NCBI RefSeq assembly: GCF_035961655.1
Contig: NZ_CP108393.1
Location: 6,309,001 to 6,373,000, forward strand
DNA length: 64,000 nucleotides
Origin: Streptomyces sp. NBC_01317
Lineage (GTDB): Bacteria; Actinomycetota; Actinomycetes; Streptomycetales; Streptomycetaceae
Reading direction: 5' to 3'
The notes beneath the pieces are model-generated. The model made no database searches, was not told where the DNA came from, and saw nothing but the letters and a program-made list of their open reading frames with translations. Positions within the stretch are counted from its first letter, which is position 1. Every line of letters begins with the position of its first letter. Shown here piece by piece: positions 1-7,523 of this stretch. The position numbers and the translations under genes were made by a program.

Positions 1-764
1 CCAAGAAGATGGCCGAGGACCTCACGGAGTACTTCCTGGAACTGGGCATCCAGGTCCGCTACCTGCACAGCGACGTCGACACCCTGCGCCGCGTCGAGCT
101 GCTGCGCGAGCTGCGCTCGGGGGAGTACGACGTCCTCGTCGGCATCAACCTCCTCCGGGAGGGGCTCGACCTGCCCGAGGTGTCGCTGGTCGCGATCCTC
201 GACGCCGACAAGCAGGGCTTCCTCCGGTCCGGCACGTCACTCATCCAGACGATCGGGCGGGCGGCGCGCAACGTGTCGGGACAGGTCCACATGTACGCGG
301 ACACGATCACCCCCGCGATGGCCCAGGCCATCGACGAGACCAACCGCCGCCGCGAGAAGCAGGTCGCGTACAACACCGAGCGCGGGCTCGACCCGCAGCC
401 CCTGCGCAAGAAGATCAACGACATCGTCGCCACGATCGCCCGCGAGGAGATCGACACGGAGGCCCTGCTCGGCACGGGCTACCGGCAGGGGAAGGACGGC
501 AGGGCGGCCAAGACGCCCGTGCCTGCGCTCGGCGGCGCGGCCACGAAGGCCGCCAAGGGGGGCAAGGGCGGCAAGGCGGCCGACCGGGGCGCGGTGCTCA
601 CCGACCGCCCCGCCGAGGAACTCGCCGGGATCATCCAGGAGATGACCGACCGGATGCGGGCCGCGGCGGCGGAGCTCCAGTTCGAGGTCGCCGCCCGGCT
701 GCGCGACGAAGTGGGCGAGCTGAAGAAGGAGTTGCGGCAGATGAGGGAGGCGGGACAGGTCTGA
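1..764 (+). CDS. uvrB: Excinuclease ABC subunit B, C-terminal part
   Basis: The gene enters from the left edge, so only about the last 254 residues are visible. UvrB is the DNA-loading helicase-like subunit of nucleotide excision repair; it receives damaged DNA from UvrA and recruits UvrC. Visible are the C-terminal helicase lobe, with [19 protein letters not shown] and the arginine-finger motif QTIGRAARN, then a Lys/Gly/Ala-rich linker, then the closing UVR motif (ending [20 protein letters not shown]) that pairs with UvrC. The basic low-complexity linker before the UVR motif is longer than in proteobacterial UvrB. uvrA and uvrC lie 7 and 12 kb downstream. Identity is certain; the N-terminal Walker A half is outside the window. 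Confidence 0.97.
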   Translation, partial: KKMAEDLTEYFLELGIQVRYLHSDVDTLRRVELLRELRSGEYDVLVGINLLREGLDLPEVSLVAILDADKQGFLRSGTSLIQTIGRAARNVSGQVHMYADTITPAMAQAIDETNRRREKQVAYNTERGLDPQPLRKKINDIVATIAREEIDTEALLGTGYRQGKDGRAAKTPVPALGGAATKAAKGGKGGKAADRGAVLTDRPAEELAGIIQEMTDRMRAAAAELQFEVAARLRDEVGELKKELRQMREAGQV

Positions 765-860
765 CGGCCCGGCGGGGGACGGGCGGTGCGATGTGTTGCA
801 AGACCGACACAAAAACGGCCCAAGTCTCCTGCCGCGACGACGTGACTGCGTAGGGTGCTG

Positions 861-884
861 CGCAACCGCACACGGACGGTTGCG
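861..884 (+). promoter_or_regulatory. Inverted repeat in the leader of the first TerD gene
   Basis: CGCAACCG (861-868) and CGGTTGCG (877-884) are perfect 8-base arms around an 8-base loop. They lie just upstream of the GAGAGGGGA ribosome-binding site (897-905) of the TerD gene. A TAGGGT hexamer at 851-856 could be a -10 box, but no convincing -35 precedes it. The repeat could be an operator or a leader hairpin; the sequence cannot decide between these. Confidence 0.3.
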
Positions 885-911
885 GGGGAACCATTCGAGA
901 GGGGACAGCGC

Positions 912-1526
912 GTGGTGGACGTATCCAAGGGCAGTGCGCCCGGGGGCCCTGGGGTCAACCTGACCAAGGGTCAGGCCATCAGCCTGGAGAAGCGGGGCGG
1001 GGGCACCCTGACCGCGGTGCGCATGGGGCTCGGCTGGCAGGCCGCGCCGCGCCGGGGCCTGTTCGGCTCCCGCACCCGTGAGATCGACCTGGACGCCTCG
1101 GCGGTGCTGTTCGCCGACAAGCAGCCGGTCGACGTGGTCTTCTTCCGCCACCTGGTCAGCGACGACGGCTCGGTGAAGCACACCGGAGACAACCTTGTCG
1201 GCGGCGCCGGCCAGGGCGGGGACGACGAGGCCATCCTGGTGGACCTGGAGCGGATCCCGGTCCACATCGACCAGATCGTCTTCACGGTGAACTCGTTCAC
1301 CGGACAGACGTTCCAGGAGGTGCAGAACGCCTTCTGCCGCATCGTCGACGAGACCAACGGCCAGGAGCTGGCCCGCTACACGCTGGACGGCGGCGGGCAG
1401 TACACCGCGCAGATCATGGCGAAGGTGCACCGCGACGGCGCCGGGTGGAAGATGACGGCCCTCGGGAATCCGGCCAACGGCCGCACGTTCCAGGACCTGA
1501 TGCCGTCGATCCTGCCGCACCTGTAG
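912..1526 (+). CDS. TerD family calcium-binding stress protein
   Basis: A 204-residue single-domain TerD (CABP/stress) protein. TerD proteins bind Ca2+ in the cytoplasm and are linked to tellurite and other stress responses; in Streptomyces they have been tied to calcium homeostasis and development. Visible are the opening VNLTKGQAISLEK, the acidic metal-binding segment EIDLDASAVLF, a second cluster GDNLVGGAGQGGDDEAILVDL and the conserved VFTVNSFTGQTFQEV. The frame is open from 855, but the GTG at 912 (or 915) follows GAGAGGGGA and matches the usual TerD start, so I chose 912. The next gene carries another TerD domain, and a third, double-TerD gene lies at 61579-62784. Confidence 0.9.
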   Translation: MVDVSKGSAPGGPGVNLTKGQAISLEKRGGGTLTAVRMGLGWQAAPRRGLFGSRTREIDLDASAVLFADKQPVDVVFFRHLVSDDGSVKHTGDNLVGGAGQGGDDEAILVDLERIPVHIDQIVFTVNSFTGQTFQEVQNAFCRIVDETNGQELARYTLDGGGQYTAQIMAKVHRDGAGWKMTALGNPANGRTFQDLMPSILPHL

Positions 1527-1707
1527 ACACGACACGCACGGCCGGGCACCACACGCGCGGCACGTACCGGCACACGCAGCTCCCGGAGGCAGGCCACGGC
1601 CGCCGGGAGCTGCACCGTTGCCACGCACCACAAGCACCGCACACGGACACCGCACCTCCCGCACCGCACCACGCGCACCGCACGAGACCGACGAGGGGAC
1701 AGAGGCG

Positions 1708-3630
1708 ATGACGGCCGAGCTGGTCCGGGGACAGAACCACCCCCTGCCGCAGACCCGACTGGAGATACGGGTGACGGCCGGCGCGCCGGTCCTGGCCTGC
1801 GTCACCCTCGCCGACGCCGCGGGCACCGTACCGGGCACCGAGTGGATCGCCCACCCCGGCTCGCCGACGCTCCCCGGCGTCGAGGTCTCCCGCCAGGCCG
1901 CCGCCGGACTGCGCTACCACGTCGACCTGGAGGCCGTGCCCGAGCGGGCCCACCTGGTCCACGTGCTGTTCGCGCTGCCCGAAGGCGTCGGCGGCCCCGA
2001 ACGCTTCGGCAGCACCGCCGCGCCCTTCGCCGCCGTCACCTCCACCGACGGCACCGAGATCGCCAGCTTCACCCTCACCGCACTCGACGCCGAGTCCGCC
2101 GTCGTCGCCCTGGAGCTCTACCGCCGCCAGGGCGCCTGGAAGGTCCGCGCCGTGGGCCAGGGGTACGCGGGCGGCCTCGCCGAGCTGTTCGGCGACCAGG
2201 GCCTCCCGGAGGCGCGGGCGTTCGCCGCCACCATCCAGGACGCGGTCGCCCGCCACCTGGCCAACGCCGTCCAGGCCCCCCTGCCAGGATCGCCCGACGG
2301 GACCCGTGTCCGGCCCGAGGCACCGGCGCCCGAGCCCGTGACCGCGCCGGCCCCGCCCGGCCCCGTACCGCACCAGCAGCCGGTCCCGCCCACCGGCGCG
2401 GACGGAGCGGTCAACTACACGCACCCCGGCCGCCGTACGTCCACACCCCCGACCCCGCCGCCCCCGGCCGCCCCGCCCACCGCACCGGGGCAGCCCCCGC
2501 GCCCCGTCGCGGGCGACGCGACGGGCTGGTCCATGGACGAGCGCCTCTACAACCAGGTCTGGGGCATGTTCGAGGACCTGGCCCGCGCCGTCGCCGCCTA
2601 CCGCAGCGCGATCGACTTCGCCGAGTCCCGGATGGAACAGGAACTGGACCGCGTCCTGTCCGACCCCCGCAACCGCATCGGCCGCGCGGGCGACACCGCC
2701 CGGGAGGCGGCCCGCGCCAAACACGACGAGCTGGCCGCCCGCGCGCGTGAGGTCCTCGACCGCGACCTCGCCCAGCTCGCCGCCGAGACCGAGGTCGTCG
2801 AGCCGGCCCTCCCGGCGGCCTACGCGGGCTGGGACAACCCCGTCTGGCACGCCTACCGCGTCCCGATGGAGATCCCCATGGCGCTGCGCCTCGGGGACGT
2901 CCACCTGCCCGAGCGCCCCGACCTGCGCATCCCGATGCTCGTCCGGCTGCCGCTGGAGCGCGGGCTGTGGGTCGACAGCGGCCGGCTCAGCTCCGAGGGC
3001 GCCATGATGATGGACGAGGACCAGCTGCGCCGGCTGGCCATGGACACCGCGGTCATCCACGCCGGGCGCCTGCTGGCCGTCTACCCGCCCGGTGAGTTCA
3101 CCGTCCACGTGATCGACCCCGCCGGATCGGGAGCCGCCGCGCTGGCCCCGCTGACCTCCTCGGGCGTCCTCGACGGCCCGCCCGCCGCGGGCGCCGCCGG
3201 AGTCGCGGCGGTCCTCACGAAGCTCACCCAGCGCGTCGACCTCGTCCAGATGGCCGTGCGCGGCGGCGCGGCCGAGTCGCTGCCGCCGGACCTCGACACC
3301 GCCGAGCAGCTGCTGATCGTCAACGACTTCCCGCACGGCTTCGACGACCGGGCCGTGACGCAACTGCGCTACCTCGCCGACGAGGGCCCATCGGTCGGTG
3401 TGCACCTGCTGATGGTCGCGGACCGCGAGGACGCCGACGCGTACGGACCGGTGCTCGACCCCCTCTGGCGGTCCCTGCTCCGGATCACCCCGATCCCGGA
3501 CAGCCACCTCGCCGACCCCTGGGTCGGACACGCCTGGACGTACGAGCCCCCGACGGTTCCGCCGGGCAGCCGCGTGGTGGCCCAGGCGCTCGAACAGGTG
3601 GCGGCGGCCCGTCGCGCATGGCGGCGCTGA
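1708..3630 (+). CDS. TerD domain fused to a truncated FtsK/HerA-like region
   Basis: A 640-residue protein. Residues about 1-180 form a TerD-like domain (its end, VALELYRRQGAWKVRAVGQGY, matches the first TerD domain of the gene at 61579). Residues about 190-270 are a Pro/Ala linker. Residues about 275-370 are helical and charged, and the rest resembles the segment that precedes the ATPase core in some FtsK/EssC-type proteins (GRLLAVYPPGEFTVHVIDP, then LLIVNDFPHGFDDRAVTQL and GVHLLMVADR). I see no Walker A (GxxxxGKS/T) anywhere, so it is probably not an ATPase. The first TerD domain lacks the strongly acidic Ca2+ loops of its neighbour. The frame is open from 1618; ATG 1708 follows GAGGGG. It probably acts with the upstream TerD gene, 181 bases away, in a Ter-type complex. 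Confidence 0.75.
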   Translation: MTAELVRGQNHPLPQTRLEIRVTAGAPVLACVTLADAAGTVPGTEWIAHPGSPTLPGVEVSRQAAAGLRYHVDLEAVPERAHLVHVLFALPEGVGGPERFGSTAAPFAAVTSTDGTEIASFTLTALDAESAVVALELYRRQGAWKVRAVGQGYAGGLAELFGDQGLPEARAFAATIQDAVARHLANAVQAPLPGSPDGTRVRPEAPAPEPVTAPAPPGPVPHQQPVPPTGADGAVNYTHPGRRTSTPPTPPPPAAPPTAPGQPPRPVAGDATGWSMDERLYNQVWGMFEDLARAVAAYRSAIDFAESRMEQELDRVLSDPRNRIGRAGDTAREAARAKHDELAARAREVLDRDLAQLAAETEVVEPALPAAYAGWDNPVWHAYRVPMEIPMALRLGDVHLPERPDLRIPMLVRLPLERGLWVDSGRLSSEGAMMMDEDQLRRLAMDTAVIHAGRLLAVYPPGEFTVHVIDPAGSGAAALAPLTSSGVLDGPPAAGAAGVAAVLTKLTQRVDLVQMAVRGGAAESLPPDLDTAEQLLIVNDFPHGFDDRAVTQLRYLADEGPSVGVHLLMVADREDADAYGPVLDPLWRSLLRITPIPDSHLADPWVGHAWTYEPPTVPPGSRVVAQALEQVAAARRAWRR

Positions 3631-3661
3631 CCTGCGCTCTTGGGCTCCCTTTACCTTTCTC

Positions 3662-3691
3662 TTTACCTTTCCTTGGTCTTTCCTGTACTCT
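3662..3691 (+). promoter_or_regulatory. Possible promoter for the riboswitch-terC transcript
   Basis: TTTACC (3662-3667), an 18-base spacer and TACTCT (3686-3691) form a plausible vegetative promoter ending just upstream of the riboswitch-like leader. The preceding stretch (3650-3685) is a pyrimidine-rich run with a repeated CTTTACCTTT, unusual against the GC-rich background. Confidence 0.3.
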
Positions 3692-3697
3692 TCTGGG

Positions 3698-3815
3698 TAT
3701 CGGAGGGGAGTACTCCCGTATCGCGACGTACCCGTCAATACGGACCGCAATCGGTCCCGGGGCGTCGGCCCGAGGAGCGGCGGTGGCCGTCCGGGTGGAG
3801 GAGACCTCCGGCAGC
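3698..3815 (+). promoter_or_regulatory. yybP-ykoY family (manganese) riboswitch
   Basis: The leader holds the family landmarks in order: GGGGAGTA (3705-3712), GTCAATAC (3734-3741) and the closing AGGAGACCTCC (3799-3809), with GC-rich helices between. yybP-ykoY RNAs sense Mn2+ and very often precede TerC-family or Mn2+ exporter genes, and a TerC-family gene starts 41 bases downstream. The assignment rests on motif order and gene context; a covariance-model search would settle it. Confidence 0.75.
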
Positions 3816-3855
3816 GACGACGCTGATCTTGTAGCCGTACGACGCCGGAGGCGCA

Positions 3856-4851
3856 GTGGACGTGTCATGGATCCTGTGGACAACGACCATTCTTGGTCTG
3901 TCCGCCTTGATCGCGGTCGACTTCTTCATCGGGCGCAAGCCCCATGACGTGTCGATGAAGGAGGCGGGCATCTGGACGGGTGTCTGGATCGCCCTCGCCG
4001 CGCTGTTCGGCCTCGGCCTGATGGTGTTCGGTACGGGCCAGGCCTCCGGCGAGTTCTTCGCGGGCTTCATCACCGAGAAGTCGCTCAGCGTCGACAACCT
4101 CTTCGTCTTCGTCCTGATCATGGCGAAGTTCTCGGTGCCCACCCACCTCCAGCAGCGGGTGCTGCTGATCGGTGTGCTGATCGCCCTGGTGCTGCGCGCG
4201 ATCTTCATCGCCGCCGGGGCCGCGATCATCGCCAGCTTCTCGTGGGTGTTCTTCATCTTCGGCGCGTTCCTGATCTACACCGCCTGGAAGCTCATCCAGG
4301 AGGCGCGCTCGGACGACGAGGAGGAGGAGTTCGAGGAGAACCGCCTGCTCAAGTCGATCGAGCAGCGCTTCGGTGTCGCCGACAAGTACCACGGCACGAA
4401 GCTCTTCATCCGGAAGAACGGCAAGCGGGTGCTGACCCCGCTGATGGTGGTCATGCTCGCCATCGGCACCACCGACGTGCTGTTCGCGCTGGACTCCATC
4501 CCCGCGATCTTCGGCCTGACCCAGGACCCGTACATCGTGTTCACCGCCAACGCCTTCGCCCTGATGGGACTGCGGCAGCTGTACTTCCTGATCGGCGGAC
4601 TGCTCAAGAAGCTGGTCCACCTCAGCTACGGCCTGTCGGTCATCCTGGGCTTCATCGGGGTGAAGCTGGTGCTGCACGCGCTGCACGAACAGGGCGTCGG
4701 TGTCCCGGAGATCTCCATCCCGGTGTCCCTGGCGGTCATCTGCGGTGTCCTGATCATCACCACGATCACCAGCCTCATCGCCTCCAAGAAGCAGACCGAG
4801 CGGGACGCGGCGGAGGCCGCCGACTCGGACAAGGACAGCATCGAGGCCTGA
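3856..4851 (+). CDS. TerC family integral membrane protein (probable metal ion transporter)
   Basis: A 331-residue polytopic membrane protein of the TerC/Alx family, now linked to manganese efflux and metalation of exported enzymes. It has about eight or nine hydrophobic segments and the family motifs EKSLSVDNLFVFVLI and IGTTDVLFALDSIPAIFGL, whose acidic residues sit inside membrane helices and likely bind the cation. The loop at about residues 150-175 is highly acidic (DDEEEEFEEN). The start is GTG 3856, which gives the canonical MDVSWILW opening. The upstream yybP-ykoY-type leader suggests Mn2+-responsive expression. Whether the protein also works with the neighbouring TerD genes is inference. 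Confidence 0.92.
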   Translation: MDVSWILWTTTILGLSALIAVDFFIGRKPHDVSMKEAGIWTGVWIALAALFGLGLMVFGTGQASGEFFAGFITEKSLSVDNLFVFVLIMAKFSVPTHLQQRVLLIGVLIALVLRAIFIAAGAAIIASFSWVFFIFGAFLIYTAWKLIQEARSDDEEEEFEENRLLKSIEQRFGVADKYHGTKLFIRKNGKRVLTPLMVVMLAIGTTDVLFALDSIPAIFGLTQDPYIVFTANAFALMGLRQLYFLIGGLLKKLVHLSYGLSVILGFIGVKLVLHALHEQGVGVPEISIPVSLAVICGVLIITTITSLIASKKQTERDAAEAADSDKDSIEA

Positions 4852-4869
4852 CCCGACCCGCCTCCGAGC

Positions 4870-4903
4870 TTCCGCCGCCCCCGGTCTACCGTGGGCGGCG
4901 GAA
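4870..4903 (+). terminator. Hairpin after the TerC gene
   Basis: TTCCGCCGCCC and GGGCGGCGGAA form a perfect 11-base stem, with an inner CGGT/ACCG extension. It begins 18 bases after the TerC stop. No T-run follows, as is common for streptomycete terminators. Confidence 0.65.
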
Positions 4904-4940
4904 TTCGTACGCCGGGGGCGAAAAGGGAAGAAGGCGCGCC

Positions 4941-5888
4941 GTGCTGCCCGAGCTGACGCTCGCCCGGGGCCTGTCCTCGTGGCGGCCGGACCCGGTGGCC
5001 CTGGCCGCCGTGGCCCTCCTGGGAGGGACGTACGGCACCGGAGTGGTACGGCGCCGGCGCGCGGGGAGGAGCTGGCCCGTCGCCCGGACCGGCGCCTTCG
5101 TGGTGCTCGGGCTCGGCACGATCGTGGTCGCGACGATGTCGTCCCTCGCGGTCTACGACCGGGTGCTGTTCTGGCCGGCGGCCGTGCAGAACATCCTGCT
5201 GGACCTCCTCGCACCCCTCGGCCTGGCCCTAGGCGACCCCCTGGGCCTGGCCGCCCCCGACGGGCCGCTGTACCGGGCGGTGACCTCACCGCCGGCGAAG
5301 GTGCTGACGTTCCCCCTGGTCAGCTCGCTCGTGGTGCTCGCCTCGGAGCTGACCGTCTACTTCACGCCGTACTTCGCGGCCTCACTGCACAGCGACGCGG
5401 TCCGCCGGCTGATGCAGGCCCAACTGCTGTTCACCGGCTGTCTGTTCGTCCTGCCCATGCTCACCGGCCGCGACCTGCTGCCCCGCTGGTGCACCCACCC
5501 CGTCCGGGCCGCGCTGGTCTTCCTGGACGGGCTGTTCGACTCGGTCCCCGGCATCGTCGTCATGACCAGCGGTACGTCGGTCGCCGGACGCTGGTACGCG
5601 GCCCAGGGGCGGACCTGGGGGCCCGGTGTGCGGCAGGACCAGCGGCTCGGCGGCGGGCTGATGCTGAGCCTCGCGGAACTGGTCGCGGTGCCGTTCCTGA
5701 TCGCGGTCTTCGCCGAGTGGTGGCGCGCGGACCGCGCGAAGGCCCGGGACCTGGACGCCCGCCTGGACCGCGAGCCGGCCCCGGCGGCCACGCCCGCCGG
5801 GGCGGACGGACCGGGACCGGATCTCGTACGCCCCTGGTGGGAGACGGAGGACGGCGAGGTCGGCCGGCGCATGCGTGAGGGCCGCTGA
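4941..5888 (+). CDS. Cytochrome c oxidase assembly protein, CtaG family
   Basis: A 315-residue membrane protein of the Caa3-type CtaG family (copper delivery or assembly factor for cytochrome c oxidase). About seven hydrophobic segments are visible, including VARTGAFVVLGLGTIVVAT, FPLVSSLVVLASELTVYF and LLFTGCLFVLPMLTG. His/Tyr/Asp residues lie at membrane borders (AVYDRVLFW, CTHPV). The C-terminal about 50 residues are polar and Pro-rich. The frame is open far upstream inside terC; GTG 4941 after GGGAAGAAGG gives the expected start. The gene stands alone, convergent with the metallo-hydrolase 24 bases away. The haem A pathway genes ctaA and ctaB lie elsewhere in the window. Confidence 0.82.
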   Translation: MLPELTLARGLSSWRPDPVALAAVALLGGTYGTGVVRRRRAGRSWPVARTGAFVVLGLGTIVVATMSSLAVYDRVLFWPAAVQNILLDLLAPLGLALGDPLGLAAPDGPLYRAVTSPPAKVLTFPLVSSLVVLASELTVYFTPYFAASLHSDAVRRLMQAQLLFTGCLFVLPMLTGRDLLPRWCTHPVRAALVFLDGLFDSVPGIVVMTSGTSVAGRWYAAQGRTWGPGVRQDQRLGGGLMLSLAELVAVPFLIAVFAEWWRADRAKARDLDARLDREPAPAATPAGADGPGPDLVRPWWETEDGEVGRRMREGR

Positions 5889-5912
5889 CCGGGACCGCCG
5901 TACCGACGCGGG

Positions 5913-6566
5913 CTACCAGCCCCGCGCGCGCCAGTCCGGCAGGTGCGGGCGCTCGGCGCCGAGGGTCGAGTCGTTGCCGTGACCGGGGTAGATCCAGGCC
6001 TCGTCGGGCAGCGCCGCGAAGATCTTCGATTCGAGGCCGTCCATCAGCGTCCCGAAGTCTGTGGGATTGCCGGTGCGCCCCGGACCGCCGGGGAAGAGGC
6101 AGTCGCCGGTGAAGACGTGCGGGTGGCCGTGCGGGTCGTCGTAGACCAGCGCGATCGAACCCGGCGTGTGCCCCACCAGGTGCACGGCGGTCAGGACGAC
6201 CGCCCCGACCCGGATCGTGTCCCCGTCCTCGACCAGGACGTCGGTGGGCACGGGGATGGCCTCGGCGTCGTACCGCCCCGCGTACGTACGGGCTCCGGTG
6301 GCCGCCACGACCTCCGCGAGCGCCTGCCAGTGGTCCTGGTGGCGGTGGGTGGTGGCGACGGACGCGATGGAGTCGTCGCCGATCAGTGTCAGCAGCGTGC
6401 CCGCGTCGGCCGCCGCGTCGATCAGCAGTTGCTCACCCGTGGCCCGGCAGCGCAGCAGATAGGAATTGTTGCCCATCGGGCCGACCTCGACCTTGGAGAT
6501 CACCAGGTCGGGCAATTCGTGCACATCCGCAGGTCCGCCGACCTTCACCGCTCCGCTGTACGTCAT
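5913..6566 (-). CDS. MBL-fold metallo-hydrolase (glyoxalase II-like)
   Basis: A 217-residue metallo-beta-lactamase-fold hydrolase. The binuclear metal motif reads THRHQDH (HxHxDH); further ligands are H in VHLVGHTPGS, D in FTGDCLF and H in YPGHG. The length and the GHTPGS/FTGD/YPGHG set fit the hydroxyacylglutathione-hydrolase-like subgroup, probably a thioester or sulfur-chemistry hydrolase here since streptomycetes use mycothiol; the substrate is not known. It lies 10 bases downstream of the maleylpyruvate-isomerase-fold gene on the same strand and may be co-transcribed. There is also a TAGGCT hexamer (6574-6579, minus strand) exactly 7 bases before the ATG and no Shine-Dalgarno, which suggests a separate leaderless transcript. 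Confidence 0.85.
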   Translation of the reverse strand: MTYSGAVKVGGPADVHELPDLVISKVEVGPMGNNSYLLRCRATGEQLLIDAAADAGTLLTLIGDDSIASVATTHRHQDHWQALAEVVAATGARTYAGRYDAEAIPVPTDVLVEDGDTIRVGAVVLTAVHLVGHTPGSIALVYDDPHGHPHVFTGDCLFPGGPGRTGNPTDFGTLMDGLESKIFAALPDEAWIYPGHGNDSTLGAERPHLPDWRARGW

Positions 6567-6576
6567 ACGGCTCAGC

Positions 6577-7272
6577 CTATAGCGGGGGCAGTACGGGAAG
6601 GGGGCCGCTCACGAACTCCAGTGCGGACCCGTCCCGGCGCCCTGCGAGCCACCCCATCAGGTCCGGCGCGGCCCCCGTGACGACCGCCGCCTCGTCGCCG
6701 TCGGCGGGCGCGCGGCCCGTGCGCCAGGTGCGCCCCCCGGGGGTGGCGAGGGTCAGCGGCGGGACGGCGGCGTTCCCCGAGAAGCGGTCCGCGAGGAAGC
6801 CGATCTCCCGTTCGGTGAACTCCTCGGAGAGGTCTTCGAGCATCCGGCCGACCCCCAGGTCGACGTGGTGCAGCTCGACCTCGATCCAGCGCCGGAAGGG
6901 CACCCGCGCCGCGGCGTCGGTGACCCCGTTGCGCAGGGTGACGGTACGGGTCCAGTCGGCCGGGACGGCCGCGGAATGATGGAAGCGGGCCGCGGCGTTA
7001 CGTACATCGGCGAGGTGGACGTCGAGGGCCCTGGGCGCGTCCCGCTCGATGTCCGCGTCCCGGGTGGCGCCGTCGGCGTACATGGGCCGGCCTTCGAGGA
7101 CGTTGACCAGAGCGTCCGCGTTCCGCGCGAGGTGGGCCAGTACGTGCCCCCGGCTCCAGCCCGGCAGCCGTGACGGCGCGGCGAGGGCGGCGTTGTCCAG
7201 TGAGGCGGCTGCGTGGAGGAGCCGCTCGTCCGCCTCCCGCAGAGAGGCCAGGTCCCGTACGTGATCGGTCAT
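6577..7272 (-). CDS. Maleylpyruvate isomerase-fold (mycothiol-dependent) protein
   Basis: A 231-residue member of the MDMPI/DinB-like family, whose characterised members use mycothiol and a metal. Visible are the typical opening DLASLREADERLLHAA, the LPGWSRGHVLAHLARNADAL segment with a metal-ligand His, and RWIEVELHHVDLGVG with two further candidate His ligands, so the metal site looks intact. The frame is open up to 7440, but MTDHVRDL at 7272 is the family-like start. The physiological substrate is not deducible; these proteins are abundant in streptomycetes. It is followed closely by the metallo-hydrolase gene, and uvrA is transcribed divergently. Confidence 0.82.
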   Translation of the reverse strand: MTDHVRDLASLREADERLLHAAASLDNAALAAPSRLPGWSRGHVLAHLARNADALVNVLEGRPMYADGATRDADIERDAPRALDVHLADVRNAAARFHHSAAVPADWTRTVTLRNGVTDAAARVPFRRWIEVELHHVDLGVGRMLEDLSEEFTEREIGFLADRFSGNAAVPPLTLATPGGRTWRTGRAPADGDEAAVVTGAAPDLMGWLAGRRDGSALEFVSGPLPVLPPL

Positions 7273-7347
7273 GACGCCGACGATAGCGAGCGCCCCGGGA
7301 CAGCGCTGCCACTCGATCGGGTGAAGGCGGCGGAGAACGGCCGTAAA

Positions 7348-7363
7348 TCGAATGCACGTGCTA
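7348..7363. promoter_or_regulatory. Possible LexA (SOS) box upstream of uvrA
   Basis: TCGAATGCACGTGCTA matches 9 of 12 defined positions of the actinobacterial SOS consensus TCGAAC-N4-GTTCGA. A TATAAG hexamer overlaps its right edge. uvrA is commonly in the LexA regulon, so position and context fit, but three mismatches leave it uncertain. Confidence 0.3.
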
Positions 7364-7453
7364 TAAGCTCGGAAGAGGCATCCTGGCATGTAGGCAGAAC
7401 CGCGCGGGCACCCGAAAGCAGGGCTCCCCGTGCACCCCATCGCTCTGGCGCGA

Positions 7454-7493
7454 CCCCTCCGGGCCCCGAAGCCCGGAAGAGGGGCGCGCCCCT
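7454..7493 (+). other. Overlapping alternative hairpins in the uvrA leader
   Basis: CCCCT-CCGGGC (7454-7464) can pair with GCCCGG and AGGGG (7471-7476, 7480-7484). The same AGGGG also starts a perfect 14-base palindrome, AGGGGCGCGCCCCT (7480-7493). The two folds share bases and exclude each other. They lie 31 bases before the uvrA start. No function is shown. Confidence 0.35.
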
Positions 7494-7523
7494 GCTTCTC
7501 TCCTCAGAAAGGTGCGGACCGGC

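Noticed and set aside
237..1838. Long minus-strand open frame opposite uvrB and the first TerD gene
   Set aside because: Arg/Gly/Val-rich translation without motifs, typical antisense shadow in very GC-rich DNA; the plus-strand genes explain the region.
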